In this document: one piece after another, positions 19,397 to 29,470 of the stretch
How the letters are laid out: every line of letters starts with the position of its first letter
Numbering within the stretch: position 1 is the first letter of the stretch
Source of the DNA: Synechococcus sp. AG-686-F08
GTDB lineage: Bacteria > Cyanobacteriota > Cyanobacteriia > PCC-6307 > Cyanobiaceae
DNA: 50,208 nucleotides
Direction: 5' to 3'
NCBI GenBank assembly: GCA_003210315.1
Contig: QCVQ01000009.1
Location: 1-50,208, forward strand
Made by a program: the position numbers and the translations under genes
The notes under the pieces: model-generated
What the model saw: the letters and a program-made list of their open reading frames with translations, nothing else
The model's database searches: none
What the model was told of the DNA's origin: nothing

Positions 19397-21262
19397 TTGA
19401 CTGTATTGGAAGCCGCTTCGCTAGTTTCAAAAGACCTATCCCTTGATTCCGTGAACGAAGGTTTGACGACAACCTCAGGGACGCAAGAAGCAGGGCGCGA
19501 TCGGACGCTTGATGGCCCTTCAACACCTACAGAATCGATTGACACAGCTCTGTCCAAGGCTGAAAAGAGAAAGCTCTATAGCGGTCATCTTCGAGAACCT
19601 TTATTAACAGAGCTGAGCAACGATGAAATTCGCTTTAGTGAGGACGCAGTTCAGTTACTAAAGTTTCATGGGAGCTACCAACAGAATCATCGAGAATTAA
19701 GAAAAACCGATAAAGTTAAGTGCTGGCAAATGATGCTCCGCCTCCGAAATCCAGGAGGAAGAGTTCCTGCACAACTTTTTTCGGCTCTCGACGACCTTTC
19801 AAATCAATACGGAAACGGCACGCTACGCATCACAACACGACAAGCCTTTCAAATGCATGGCATTCCAAAATCTGACCTTAAATCAGTTATTGGAACCATA
19901 ATAAAGAACCTAGGATCCACATTAGCCGCCTGTGGTGATATCAATAGAAACGTGATGGCTCCAGCAGCACCATTTGAAAACAATGGATACCCTGCTGCTA
20001 GAAAACTTGCCGACGAAATAGCCGATTTACTAAGCCCAAAAGCTGCTGAAGGTTCTTACTTAGACATGTGGGTTGACGGTGACCTGAGTTATCGATTTAA
20101 ACCTGCAAAACCTGTCAAGCAAGCCCGCGAACGACAGCTTGAACAAGGGGTATTTTCCGGAAGCCAGGATGAGCCAATTTATGGCGATACGTACCTTCCA
20201 AGAAAATTCAAAGTGGCCGTTACGGTTCCTGGAGACAATTCAGTTGACCTACTGACACAAGACATCGGACTGGTTCTATTCACAAACAAAAATGGAACGA
20301 TGCGTGGATGCAATGTGTACGTTGGTGGGGGCCTTGGAAGAACACATAATCAGGAAGACACCTTTGCACGTATCGCTGAGCCTTTGGGTTATGTCGACGC
20401 TGAAAATATTTTTGACCTTCTGCAATCAATCATGGCACTACAAAGAGACCATGGTGATCGTGAAGTTAGGAAGCATGCTCGCATGAAATATCTACTTCAC
20501 AATCGAGGAATTGAGTGGTTTCGCGAAACGTTGATCAAGGACTATTTCAAAAGAGAAATTAAAAGCTTGATTAACGAATCGCCTGCGAAATTAATGGATT
20601 ACCTCGGATGGCACCGACAAAAGCCTGGCCTTTGGTTTGTGGGGCTTCCGTTCATGTGTGGTCGACTCGAAGGATCTGTGAAAGCAGGAATTCGCGCCAT
20701 TGTTGAAAGATATCAGTTGGAGATTCGACTAACACCAAATCAAGATTTGCTGCTTTGCAACATCGGTTCCAATCAGAAATCATCTATTAAAAGTGAGCTT
20801 GCCGACTTAGGTTTTGAACTTCCAGCAGAGGTGGCTCCACTGGTCCGCCATGCCCTCGCATGCCCAGCCTTACCCACCTGCGGACTGGCCGTCACCGAAT
20901 CGGAGCGGGTGCTGCCGGATGTTCTTGAAAGACTTGATTCCCAACTCAATCATTTAGAAATCAAGAAATCCATCCTGGTCCGTATGACGGGCTGTCCGAA
21001 CGGTTGCGCTCGTCCTTACATGGCCGAACTTGGCCTTGTAGGTAGCGGTGTAAATCAATATCAGCTCTGGCTTGGGGGCAGCGCCAATTTGCAGCGACTA
21101 GCTCGTCCATTCCTACAGAAAATGCCTTTAGAAGACCTTGAAACGACCATCGAACCCTTGCTCCTGAGCTGGAAAGATGCCGGAGGTCGGCGTGGCTTTG
21201 GCGAACACATCACCAAACTCGGTGATGCCACCGTTCAAGAGATGCTCAAGGTTCCAAGCTGA
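19397..21262 (+). CDS. sir: Ferredoxin-sulfite reductase
   Basis: A 621-residue enzyme reducing sulfite to sulfide with six electrons from ferredoxin, in assimilatory sulfur metabolism. Two ferrite-reductase half domains are seen: GTLRITTRQAFQMHGIPKSD (about 144-163) and the cluster/siroheme ligands CPALPTCG, then MTGCPNGCARPYMAELGLVG near 531-550 (C-x5-C and C-x3-C pattern). These favour sulfite over nitrite reductase, and the sequence resembles Sir more than NirA. The TTG at 19397 has AGGA four bases upstream. The first 50 residues are a low-complexity extension, so a later start such as GTG 19451 is possible. It is divergent from glyS. Confidence 0.92.
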   Translation: MTVLEAASLVSKDLSLDSVNEGLTTTSGTQEAGRDRTLDGPSTPTESIDTALSKAEKRKLYSGHLREPLLTELSNDEIRFSEDAVQLLKFHGSYQQNHRELRKTDKVKCWQMMLRLRNPGGRVPAQLFSALDDLSNQYGNGTLRITTRQAFQMHGIPKSDLKSVIGTIIKNLGSTLAACGDINRNVMAPAAPFENNGYPAARKLADEIADLLSPKAAEGSYLDMWVDGDLSYRFKPAKPVKQARERQLEQGVFSGSQDEPIYGDTYLPRKFKVAVTVPGDNSVDLLTQDIGLVLFTNKNGTMRGCNVYVGGGLGRTHNQEDTFARIAEPLGYVDAENIFDLLQSIMALQRDHGDREVRKHARMKYLLHNRGIEWFRETLIKDYFKREIKSLINESPAKLMDYLGWHRQKPGLWFVGLPFMCGRLEGSVKAGIRAIVERYQLEIRLTPNQDLLLCNIGSNQKSSIKSELADLGFELPAEVAPLVRHALACPALPTCGLAVTESERVLPDVLERLDSQLNHLEIKKSILVRMTGCPNGCARPYMAELGLVGSGVNQYQLWLGGSANLQRLARPFLQKMPLEDLETTIEPLLLSWKDAGGRRGFGEHITKLGDATVQEMLKVPS

Positions 21263-21990
21263 ATAAAGTGAGATCCCGCCCATAGATGGCACAATCCGCA
21301 TTAACGGTCCAAGCCCAAAGCTGATCGCCAAAACTGAAGTGCCACCACTCATTCGGATGACGCACAAATCCCGCCTTAATCATCACACAATGCAGCAAAC
21401 ATCGACGGCTATGAAATAAAGCTGCGGTTCCATCAGGCTGATCAACTGCTGCTTTTTCATGGTGAAGCGGTAAAGACTCTGGTCCAATCGCATCGATCTC
21501 CCCCCCCCATATCCAAGGGGCTGCCTTGGGCATCAATGAGAGTGAGATCCACGGCAGCGCCAGTGCTGTGGGGTGGAGGTATTAACAAATCGGTGCTGGG
21601 TGGAGCCCAAAAACGAGCCACCTCGGAGCGAACATTTTCTAAGCGATTCAGCTGATCTGAATCATCTGTATTGATGCCTTGGCGAGCACACTCCTGCTCA
21701 ATGGCGTGGTTCACCATGAAAGCTTGAACTGACACAGGACGCCAAGCATCGAAAATGCCAAGCCGAAGCGGTTGAAGTCCACCCCCCGTCGTGATGCCCT
21801 GGAGATGAACTTGAGCAGCGAGCAAGCGGCTCCTCACTCCTTGGCGAAGACAAAAGGGGTCTGCTCCGTTTCCGTAGGGAGCACCTAATGACACATAGGG
21901 GTGCGGCTCCAGGCAGGTCACAACAGAGCGCAGCGGTCGCAAGGATTCACCGCAATCGTCAATCGAGACGGAATGCCATGGACGCTGCAT
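21246..21990 (-). pseudogene. VanX-like D-Ala-D-Ala dipeptidase, frameshifted
   Basis: An M15D-type D-alanyl-D-alanine dipeptidase reading across two frames. From ATG 21990 the first frame shows FDAWRPVSVQAF, then PPHSTGAAVDLTLID with the zinc-site SxHxxGxAxD pattern, and reaches DMGGG. At a run of nine G on the coding strand (21500-21508) the homology moves to another frame: GGEIDAIGPESLP, then PNEWWHFSFGD with the catalytic EWWH motif, ending at 21246. With eight G the frame would be continuous. As sequenced, the catalytic C-terminus is lost unless slippage or frameshifting restores it. The 3' end overlaps the convergent sir gene by 17 bases. Confidence 0.85.
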
Positions 21991-22077
21991 GCTGAAAAGA
22001 CACTGAAAATGCTGTGAGCAGATTGCCAGTTTCTTGGGAACGACGCATCCCACCGGCGATGGATATGCGGTGAATGG

Positions 22078-24612
22078 CTAATTAAGTTGCACAGCTGCAG
22101 CAGCCCGCTTGCGTTGCTGTTCCAACAGCACACGAATGTGCTCGAAAGACTTGAGGTCGGGATCCTCCTTCAGGATGCTCGCCGCCTCATCCCGGGCTTC
22201 CTCCAAAACAGAGCCATCATCTGCAAGGCTGGCTAGCGCCAAATCGGGCAAACCCGATTGTCGGGTACCAAGCACCTGACCAGGACCTCGAAAGCGAAGG
22301 TCCATCTCAGCAATCTCAAAGCCATCATTGGAACGGACTAACACTTCAAGGCGTTGTCTGGCTAATGGATTACGGCTGTCATTCACGAGTAAGCAGTAAG
22401 AAGCGGCCGCTCCACGGCCGACCCTTCCCCGCAACTGGTGCAACTGAGCCAAACCAAACCGATCAGCATGATCAATCACCATCACACTGGCTTCAGGAAC
22501 ATCCACCCCGACTTCCACCACCGTCGTAGACACCAAAATCTGCGTGGCACCGCCAGCAAAATCAGCAATCACAGCCTGCTTCTCAGCACTGGCTAATCGT
22601 CCATGAAGCAGGCCCACGCTGAACTCTGGAAATACCTCCTCCGAGAGATGACGGTGCACATCAACCGCTGAGCGCAGATCCACTTTTTCTGATTCCTCCA
22701 CCAAGGGAAGCACCACATAAATACGCTGACCCTGAAGCACTTGTTCACGGATGAGTTCATAAGCCTCCTCTCGCTCAGAGCTCTTCACAACCTTGGTACG
22801 AATCGGCGTTCGACCCGGAGGTAGTTCATCGATCTGACTGACATCCAGATCACCATGGAGCGAAAGCGCCAACGTTCGCGGAATCGGTGTGGCGGTCATC
22901 GTGAGCAAATGGGGTTGCAGGCCCTTGTCGAGAAGCCGGTTGCGTTGACGCACGCCAAAGCGATGTTGTTCATCGACCACCACCAGGCCTAGACGATCAA
23001 ACGCGACTGGATCCTCCAAGAGGGCGTGGGTTCCCACAAGAATGCGCAACGTGCCCCCAGAAAGATCGCTCAAAATTTGCCGTCGGCTGCGGCGTGGAGT
23101 TGAGCCAGTGAGCAACTCCACGCTGACGTGCAGTGGAGGCAACCAATGACACAGATTTCGATAGTGTTGCGCCGCCAAAACCTCTGTTGGTGCCATCAAG
23201 GCTCCTTGGCAGCCAGCTTCCACAGCACGCAGCAACGCGGCAATCGCCACAACGGTTTTGCCGCTTCCCACATCCCCTTGCACGAGCCGCGCCATCGGTT
23301 CGGGGCGCTCCAGATCCTGTTCAATTTCAGCGAGCACCCGCTTCTGAGCACCCGTGAGTTCAAACGGGAGAAGAGAAAGAAAACGGCCGACCAATCCTTC
23401 ATGCTCCACCACCCCATGGAGCAGGGGAGCGGAACGCTGACGTAAGGCAGCTCTGCGTTGCATCAAACTGAGCTGCAGAAGCAGGAATTCGTCAAACACC
23501 AAGCGATGACGCGCTTGCTGTAGTTGCTCACTGGTTTCCGGCCGATGGATCGCAACCAACGCTTGATCGCGAGCCAACAAGCCACGAGCATCCCGGCGCC
23601 GTGCAGGCAGGGGATCAGGCCAAAGACGAACAGCCGGCAAAACCGCTTCTACCAAGCTTCGAAAACGATCGGCCGTGAGTCCTTCGGTGAGGGGATACAC
23701 CGGCAACAAGCGGCCAATTTGGCGAGAACGCAAGGGGGCATTGGCACTTTCCATCACCTCAATCAAAGGATCTTGAAAACTGACGCCATAGGGCCCAGTT
23801 TTGACCAAACCACTCACCGCGACGGTGGCTCCCACTGGATACTGACGGGTCTGACCATGGAGGTAAGAAGGGTTGCTGAAGCGTTTTCCCGCCAAAAAGC
23901 GCGTCACCTTGATGCGACCTGTCGGGTCTTGCAGCTGCAATTCGATAATCGAAAGATTGGGGTTTCGAGGACTGGTGAAACCATGAGATCGACGCACCGT
24001 GGCCACAATCGTTGCTGTTTCTCCAGCCTCCAAGGCTTCAATACGGCGTAAGGCGGAGTAGTCGACGTAGTCCCGCGGATAATGCTGAATCAGATCCCGA
24101 ACGACAAGCAGACCCAGGCTTGCCAGACGTTCCGCCAACTTGGGACCAATGCCATGCACCCTGGCAAGCGGTGACTCCAAATCGAGCGTGAAAGGTGGGG
24201 CAGCTGATCGCCCACCAGCCTGTGGAGACGACGACGTCTTGATCCGCGGGGGTGCCATCGGTGCCGATGGCTCAAGGCGAGCGCGTAAACCATGGAGCCA
24301 CTGCCGGGTGCCAGTGACGAGACGCCGACGACCAGCATCACCAAGTTCGGGATAAGAAGCGAAATCAGTCGCTAAAGACTGCAGTCGCATCAAGCTGTCA
24401 TTCGGCAAAGTCACCGGAGGTGGCGTTGCCAATTGGCGGCTCAAAAAAGCATGAAACCTTTCATGACGACCTTGAAGATCGAGAAATCCCCGATCAGCTT
24501 CTAAGGAGAGGGACTGCTGCAGCGGGCGAAGCCAGGCAAGAAAACACTCCAAGCCCTGACGATCCAGTGCAGGGGTCAGTCCTGACCTGTCGTCGGCGGA
24601 TTGGGCCACCAC
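22078..24612 (-). CDS. recG: ATP-dependent DNA helicase RecG
   Basis: An 844-residue helicase that remodels stalled replication forks and branched DNA. An N-terminal cyanobacterial extension is followed by a helix-hairpin-helix-like entry (VHGIGPKLAERLASLGL), the OB-fold wedge domain, then the motor: LVQGDVGSGKTVVA (motif I), DEQHRFG (motif II), TATPIPRTLAL (motif III), and RGRVGRGAAASYCLL (motif VI). The frame is open upstream to a TTG at 24651, but GTG 24612 is chosen because AGGAGGTG lies eight bases before it. It overlaps the preceding gene by 37 bases. Confidence 0.95.
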   Translation of the reverse strand: MVAQSADDRSGLTPALDRQGLECFLAWLRPLQQSLSLEADRGFLDLQGRHERFHAFLSRQLATPPPVTLPNDSLMRLQSLATDFASYPELGDAGRRRLVTGTRQWLHGLRARLEPSAPMAPPRIKTSSSPQAGGRSAAPPFTLDLESPLARVHGIGPKLAERLASLGLLVVRDLIQHYPRDYVDYSALRRIEALEAGETATIVATVRRSHGFTSPRNPNLSIIELQLQDPTGRIKVTRFLAGKRFSNPSYLHGQTRQYPVGATVAVSGLVKTGPYGVSFQDPLIEVMESANAPLRSRQIGRLLPVYPLTEGLTADRFRSLVEAVLPAVRLWPDPLPARRRDARGLLARDQALVAIHRPETSEQLQQARHRLVFDEFLLLQLSLMQRRAALRQRSAPLLHGVVEHEGLVGRFLSLLPFELTGAQKRVLAEIEQDLERPEPMARLVQGDVGSGKTVVAIAALLRAVEAGCQGALMAPTEVLAAQHYRNLCHWLPPLHVSVELLTGSTPRRSRRQILSDLSGGTLRILVGTHALLEDPVAFDRLGLVVVDEQHRFGVRQRNRLLDKGLQPHLLTMTATPIPRTLALSLHGDLDVSQIDELPPGRTPIRTKVVKSSEREEAYELIREQVLQGQRIYVVLPLVEESEKVDLRSAVDVHRHLSEEVFPEFSVGLLHGRLASAEKQAVIADFAGGATQILVSTTVVEVGVDVPEASVMVIDHADRFGLAQLHQLRGRVGRGAAASYCLLVNDSRNPLARQRLEVLVRSNDGFEIAEMDLRFRGPGQVLGTRQSGLPDLALASLADDGSVLEEARDEAASILKEDPDLKSFEHIRVLLEQQRKRAAAAVQLN

Positions 24613-25748
24613 TGACTGTGCACCTCCTGACTGGTAAAACGGCTCTGCCAATGCCGCTGCTGCTGCACCATTGTGAGCAAATTGGTTCGGTGTTGGCGCA
24701 ATCGGTGCCGGCTATGCCGCAGCGGACCGTTGTCGTATTCCAGATCAGCCGGCCTCAACAAAACGCTGAGGATTTCCAACGGCTGGTCTTGAGCGGGAAT
24801 GGGGAACGGAAGCTTCAGTCGTAAAAGATTCGAGGACGATGGAAGCGCCTGCAATTGCCCTGCGATTGCAGCATCAAGAAGCGTGGTTGGCAGAAGGCTG
24901 CTCACCAAACCTGCTCTCAGTAACTCAACATTGAGGGCATGGGATAAATTTCGAATCCTGCGGCTCAGGGCGGCATCCAGCCCATCCAGCCAATTCACCA
25001 ACTCGATCGGCATCGAGGGCAGCAATTCCGCATCAGGCTTGTCTCCTGAGACAACGGATGCACCAAGGCCAGAGGCATCGGATTCAAGACGGATCGGCTC
25101 ACCAGCAGAGTCGCCCTGCTGCATCGCCTCACCAGCCATCAAAAAGAGGGAGCGCAAGAGATCAAAGTCGGATGTTGTGCCTTCTGCAGCAGACTCTGAA
25201 TCGATCGGATCCTGAACAGCCTGCTGTTGATCATCCAAGGACTCAATCGATGGTGGATCAACCTCCGCTTCCAAGCGAGGAAGCAAGCCTTCCAAAAGAT
25301 CAGGATGCTCAATGGGAGGGCTAAGGCTCAACTCAATCCCGCCCCGATTGCCGTCTGGCTGTTCACTCTCCACATCAGCCTGAAGAGACTGACTCGCCTC
25401 GCGTTGGGCCTGCTGGCGATACACCAGTGCTTCCCTCTGAAGGCGCCTGGACAGATCCATGAGCTGCTCAACAGTCAGCAGACTGGAGCAGCGCTGAACT
25501 AAGCCATCAAAGGTTTGCTGGAGTTCGGACTGTTGTTCCTCTGATAGTTGTGAAAGGCGTTCACCTCGTTCACACAAGAGATGTCCAATGGCATTGCGAA
25601 CACTCGGCAACAGGAGGTTGCGCAAAAGTTGTAGATAAAGCGCTTGCTCTCGATACAACAATGGAACAAGACGCCGGCTTCGTTGTTGAAGCCGGCACAG
25701 CTGTTCCTTAGGGTCGTAACCCCTCGTGGAGTGCGTCTCAGCCGTCAA
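24576..25748 (-). CDS. Conserved cyanobacterial hypothetical protein
   Basis: A 390-residue soluble protein immediately downstream of tsf (two-base gap) and overlapping recG. The first 130 residues are helical and Gln/Arg/Leu-rich, probably coiled-coil (LLYREQALYLQLLRNLLL, LSEEQQSELQQTFDGLVQRC). An acidic, low-complexity middle (about 130-240) follows, then a conserved C-terminal part with WLDGLDAALSRRIRNLSHALN and PFPIPAQDQPLEILSVLLRPADLEYDNG (split by a short turn). There is no signal peptide or enzyme motif. Position in the rpsB-tsf-recG row suggests housekeeping expression. Function unknown. Confidence 0.75.
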   Translation of the reverse strand: MTAETHSTRGYDPKEQLCRLQQRSRRLVPLLYREQALYLQLLRNLLLPSVRNAIGHLLCERGERLSQLSEEQQSELQQTFDGLVQRCSSLLTVEQLMDLSRRLQREALVYRQQAQREASQSLQADVESEQPDGNRGGIELSLSPPIEHPDLLEGLLPRLEAEVDPPSIESLDDQQQAVQDPIDSESAAEGTTSDFDLLRSLFLMAGEAMQQGDSAGEPIRLESDASGLGASVVSGDKPDAELLPSMPIELVNWLDGLDAALSRRIRNLSHALNVELLRAGLVSSLLPTTLLDAAIAGQLQALPSSSNLLRLKLPFPIPAQDQPLEILSVLLRPADLEYDNGPLRHSRHRLRQHRTNLLTMVQQQRHWQSRFTSQEVHSQWWPNPPTTGQD

Positions 25749-25750
25749 AA

Positions 25751-26407
25751 TCAGCTGTTCGTCATCGATGCAACTTCGGTCGCAAAGTCGACCTGCTCGA
25801 TTTCGATCCCTTCACCCAAGGTGTAACGGGTAAAGCGACGAACCTTGACGTTTTCACCAATCTTTCCAGCCACCTCCTTAACCAAATCAGCCACGGACAT
25901 TGAACTGTCACGAATGAAAGGTTGGTCCAACAAGGACATTTCCTTCAAGCGTTTGCCGATACGTCCTTCGACAATCTTGACCTTCATCTGATCTGGCTTG
26001 CCGTCCAGGTCATCGCGACCCATCTCGATCGATTTCTCACGGTCGATGATGTCTTGAGGAATGTCGTCCGTGCTGACGTATTCCACGTTGGGACAGGCTG
26101 CAACTTGCATCGACACGTCGCGCAGGAGTCCCTGGAAAAGATCCCCACGAGCAACGAAATCAGTCTCACAGTTGAGCTCCAGCAACACACCCACGCGAGC
26201 ACCAGTGTGGATGTAACTGCCAATCGCACCTTCAGCAGCAGCACGACTTGATTTCTTTTCGGCACTTGCAATGCCTTTCTGACGAAGCCATTCAACGGCT
26301 TTCGTTGTGTCGCCGCTGGTTTCTGCCAGGGCTTTCTTGCAATCCATCATCCCTGCGCCGGTTTTGTCGCGCAGTTCTTTAACCAGCTTGGCTGAAACGG
26401 CCGCCAT
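25751..26407 (-). CDS. tsf: Translation elongation factor Ts
   Basis: A 218-residue guanine nucleotide exchange factor for EF-Tu. The N-terminal UBA-like domain [19 protein letters not shown] (about 9-27) and the TDFVAR motif ([15 protein letters not shown], about 77-91) are diagnostic. It has the short form of the core typical of cyanobacteria and chloroplasts (single coiled-coil region reduced). It lies 86 bases after rpsB on the same strand, the usual rpsB-tsf operon. Confidence 0.97.
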   Translation of the reverse strand: MAAVSAKLVKELRDKTGAGMMDCKKALAETSGDTTKAVEWLRQKGIASAEKKSSRAAAEGAIGSYIHTGARVGVLLELNCETDFVARGDLFQGLLRDVSMQVAACPNVEYVSTDDIPQDIIDREKSIEMGRDDLDGKPDQMKVKIVEGRIGKRLKEMSLLDQPFIRDSSMSVADLVKEVAGKIGENVKVRRFTRYTLGEGIEIEQVDFATEVASMTNS

Positions 26408-26493
26408 GAGGTGAATTAAGTGGGAGGTCTATGAGAATGCCGCTACGGCTATGAGCACGCAGCGGCGGAAACTAAGCGTAAAAAAGCTGAGAA

Positions 26494-27210
26494 TCAGCCC
26501 TGGCCATCATCACCACGGCCATCCTGGCCGCCATGACGTCCTTCGTTGATTGCATCAGCCAAACGGCTCAAAACCAACTGAATGGAACGGACCGCGTCAT
26601 CGTTGCAAGGGATAGGAACCTCACACAAGTCGGGGTCGCAATTGGTGTCCAACATCGACACCAAAGAGATGTCGAGTTTGCGAGCCTCGAGCACTGCATT
26701 GGTTTCACGCCGCTGATCAACAAGCACCACCACGTCGGGAATACGACGCATGTTCTTAAGACCACCCAAGTACTTCTGTAGACGCTCGAGTTCACGACGC
26801 AGAACAGCACCTTCCTTCTTGGGGCGCATGGCGATAGCGCCACTCGATTCCATCCTCTCAAGATCTTTGAGACGATCAATTCTGGCTTTCATCGTGGTCC
26901 AGTTGGTCAGCATTCCGCCAAGCCAGCGCTGGTTCACGTAAGACGATCCGCAGCGAAGGGCTTCTTGCGCCACAACCTCAGATGCTTGCTTCTTGGTACC
27001 GACGAAGAGGAAACGCTTGCCGCTCCGAGCAGCTGAACGCACCCACTTGTAGGCGTTATTCATGCAGACAGCGGTCTGCACCAAATCAATAATGTGAACT
27101 CCGTTGCGCGCGCAATAGATGTAGCGCGACATTTTGGGGTTCCAACGACGGGTCTGGTGTCCAAAGTGGGCACCAGCTTCCATCATCTCGGCGAGAGTGA
27201 CGACAGCCAT
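26494..27210 (-). CDS. rpsB: 30S ribosomal protein S2
   Basis: A 238-residue ribosomal protein. [18 protein letters not shown] (about 9-26), then [17 protein letters not shown], and the conserved [10 protein letters not shown] and [16 protein letters not shown] segments are all present, ending in an acidic/Gly-rich tail. The frame is open upstream to 27240, but the ATG at 27210 gives the family start ([10 protein letters not shown]). The upstream leader contains two interleaved stems forming a pseudoknot that ends 11 bases before the ATG. In other bacteria S2 represses its own mRNA. Confidence 0.97.
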   Translation of the reverse strand: MAVVTLAEMMEAGAHFGHQTRRWNPKMSRYIYCARNGVHIIDLVQTAVCMNNAYKWVRSAARSGKRFLFVGTKKQASEVVAQEALRCGSSYVNQRWLGGMLTNWTTMKARIDRLKDLERMESSGAIAMRPKKEGAVLRRELERLQKYLGGLKNMRRIPDVVVLVDQRRETNAVLEARKLDISLVSMLDTNCDPDLCEVPIPCNDDAVRSIQLVLSRLADAINEGRHGGQDGRGDDGQG

Positions 27211-27221
27211 GTTTGTAGAGG

Positions 27222-27308
27222 GTTTCGGGTTCGCCTCCACCTGTCAGGTATGGCGTGTGATGAGCAAAAACTCAGAGCACGACGTCCAGCACCCGAAACG
27301 GACAGGTG
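27222..27308 (-). promoter_or_regulatory. Candidate rpsB leader pseudoknot (S2 autoregulation)
   Basis: On the transcript, CACCTGTC (27308-27301) pairs with GACAGGTG (27245-27238), and GTTTCGGGT (27299-27291) pairs with ACCCGAAAC (27230-27222). Both stems are perfect, 8 and 9 pairs. The order is arm 1, arm 2, arm 1', arm 2', so they interleave as an H-type pseudoknot with a single base between the first two arms. A small GAG..CTC hairpin lies in the 45-base loop. A GGAGG sits where the first 3' arm meets the second. The structure ends 11 bases before the rpsB ATG. A pseudoknotted S2-binding leader is known for E. coli rpsB; its use here is inference. Confidence 0.72.
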
Positions 27309-27344
27309 TGCGGGTTGAGTAGGACGCCTTAATTTAACAAAGAG

Positions 27345-27794
27345 TCAGTTCATGTTTGGGAACACACTGTCGGGATGATCCTCAACGGGCCAATCTTCAT
27401 TGACTCCACCGATCAGCAATTCATCCAGCTTCACAACATCAGAGTTGAGTTGCTTCAAAGCATTGATTAGGACGTCGAGACCAATCCCGTCACTGGTGCC
27501 CAAGTCCAACCAGCAACGGGCCCACGCCTCGTGATATTCGAGCTGACCCATGTTGTGCATCAAGGCCGGCATCGATGAGGCGGCATCGTCATTGTCGTAA
27601 CTCATGAAGCTCAGGTCCTCTGCTTCTTCATGGACCTGAAGGTTCTCGGCATTGAAGCCACCGAGCCGACCAATCACATACCAGCTGTCGAAGATGCCAT
27701 CCACATAATTCCGCTCCCCTTGACTAGGAATTTCACTAAATCGAAGCCACACCCAGCAATTAAACGGATCAACCTCTCGGAAACGAACGTGCAT
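27345..27794 (-). CDS. DUF3531 family protein
   Basis: A 149-residue soluble protein of the DUF3531 family, found in cyanobacteria and plastids. The conserved parts are VRFREVDPFNCWVWLRF (about 3-19), DGIFDSWYVIGRLGGFN (about 33-49) and YHEAWARCWLDLGTSD (about 87-102). It is acidic, without signal or membrane segment. No function is established. It lies downstream of nothing on its strand and is divergent from the ABC ATPase gene. Confidence 0.87.
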   Translation of the reverse strand: MHVRFREVDPFNCWVWLRFSEIPSQGERNYVDGIFDSWYVIGRLGGFNAENLQVHEEAEDLSFMSYDNDDAASSMPALMHNMGQLEYHEAWARCWLDLGTSDGIGLDVLINALKQLNSDVVKLDELLIGGVNEDWPVEDHPDSVFPNMN

Positions 27795-27901
27795 GGCCTA
27801 TTGGAGACCTTGGCATCATCGCTATCTCAAAAGAGATCGGCCACGATCATGATCAATCATGCTGATCACAGCACCTCCAAAAACACAAGCATCTAAGCCG
27901 C

Positions 27902-28543
27902 ATGCTGGAGCTGAACAACATTCGATTCCGGCCAGCGACGTCAGAACGCGTGGTTCTGGAGGAGATCAACCTCAAAGCATTGCCAGGCAAACCTGTGCTG
28001 ATCTCAGGCAATAGCGGCAGTGGCAAAACCAGCCTGCTTGAAGTGATCAGTGGCTTAGCAGGAGCACAGAAAGGATCGATTCTCTGGAATCAAGAAGCGC
28101 TCACGCGACGGCAAAGACGCTGGCTGTGTGGCGTGGTGTTTCAGTTTCCTGAACGTCATTTTCTGGGATTGAACGTGTCTCAGGAGTTAAAACTTGGCCA
28201 CAAACGTCTCACGAGTGAAGAGCGCAGCAATGTGCTGAGGCGAGTAGGTCTCGGTGATGTGGATCTGCGACAGGCACCAGAACGTTTAAGCGGAGGACAA
28301 CAACGACGACTGGCCCTAGCCGTGCAGTTACTACGCCACCCTCAAGTGCTGCTATTGGACGAACCAACCGCTGGTCTTGATTGGTCCGTTCGTTCAGAAG
28401 TGCTCGAATTACTTCAAGATCTCGCTCAAGATCGACTGCTCATCGTTGTGACTCACGAACCGGATCTGTTTGAGGGGTGGAGCGGAAATCATTGGACCCT
28501 TAGAGAGGGACGTCTCCACGCTCTGTCACCATTGCCGCTGTGA
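27902..28543 (+). CDS. ABC transporter ATP-binding protein, energy-coupling (Ecf/Cbi) type
   Basis: A 213-residue ATPase with SGNSGSGKTSLLE (Walker A, about 35-47), the Q-loop CGVVFQFPERHFLG (about 77-90), signature LSGGQQRRLALA (about 128-139), Walker B VLLLDEPTAGLDW (about 147-159) and switch H in VVTHEPDL. FQFPE in the Q-loop is characteristic of EcfA and related energy-coupling ATPases rather than of classic importers. No permease or S-component lies nearby, so the partner and substrate are unknown. Twelve bases separate it from hslO, suggesting one transcript. Confidence 0.88.
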   Translation: MLELNNIRFRPATSERVVLEEINLKALPGKPVLISGNSGSGKTSLLEVISGLAGAQKGSILWNQEALTRRQRRWLCGVVFQFPERHFLGLNVSQELKLGHKRLTSEERSNVLRRVGLGDVDLRQAPERLSGGQQRRLALAVQLLRHPQVLLLDEPTAGLDWSVRSEVLELLQDLAQDRLLIVVTHEPDLFEGWSGNHWTLREGRLHALSPLPL

Positions 28544-29461
<918 letters not shown>

Positions 29462-29470
29462 ATAGCTAAC

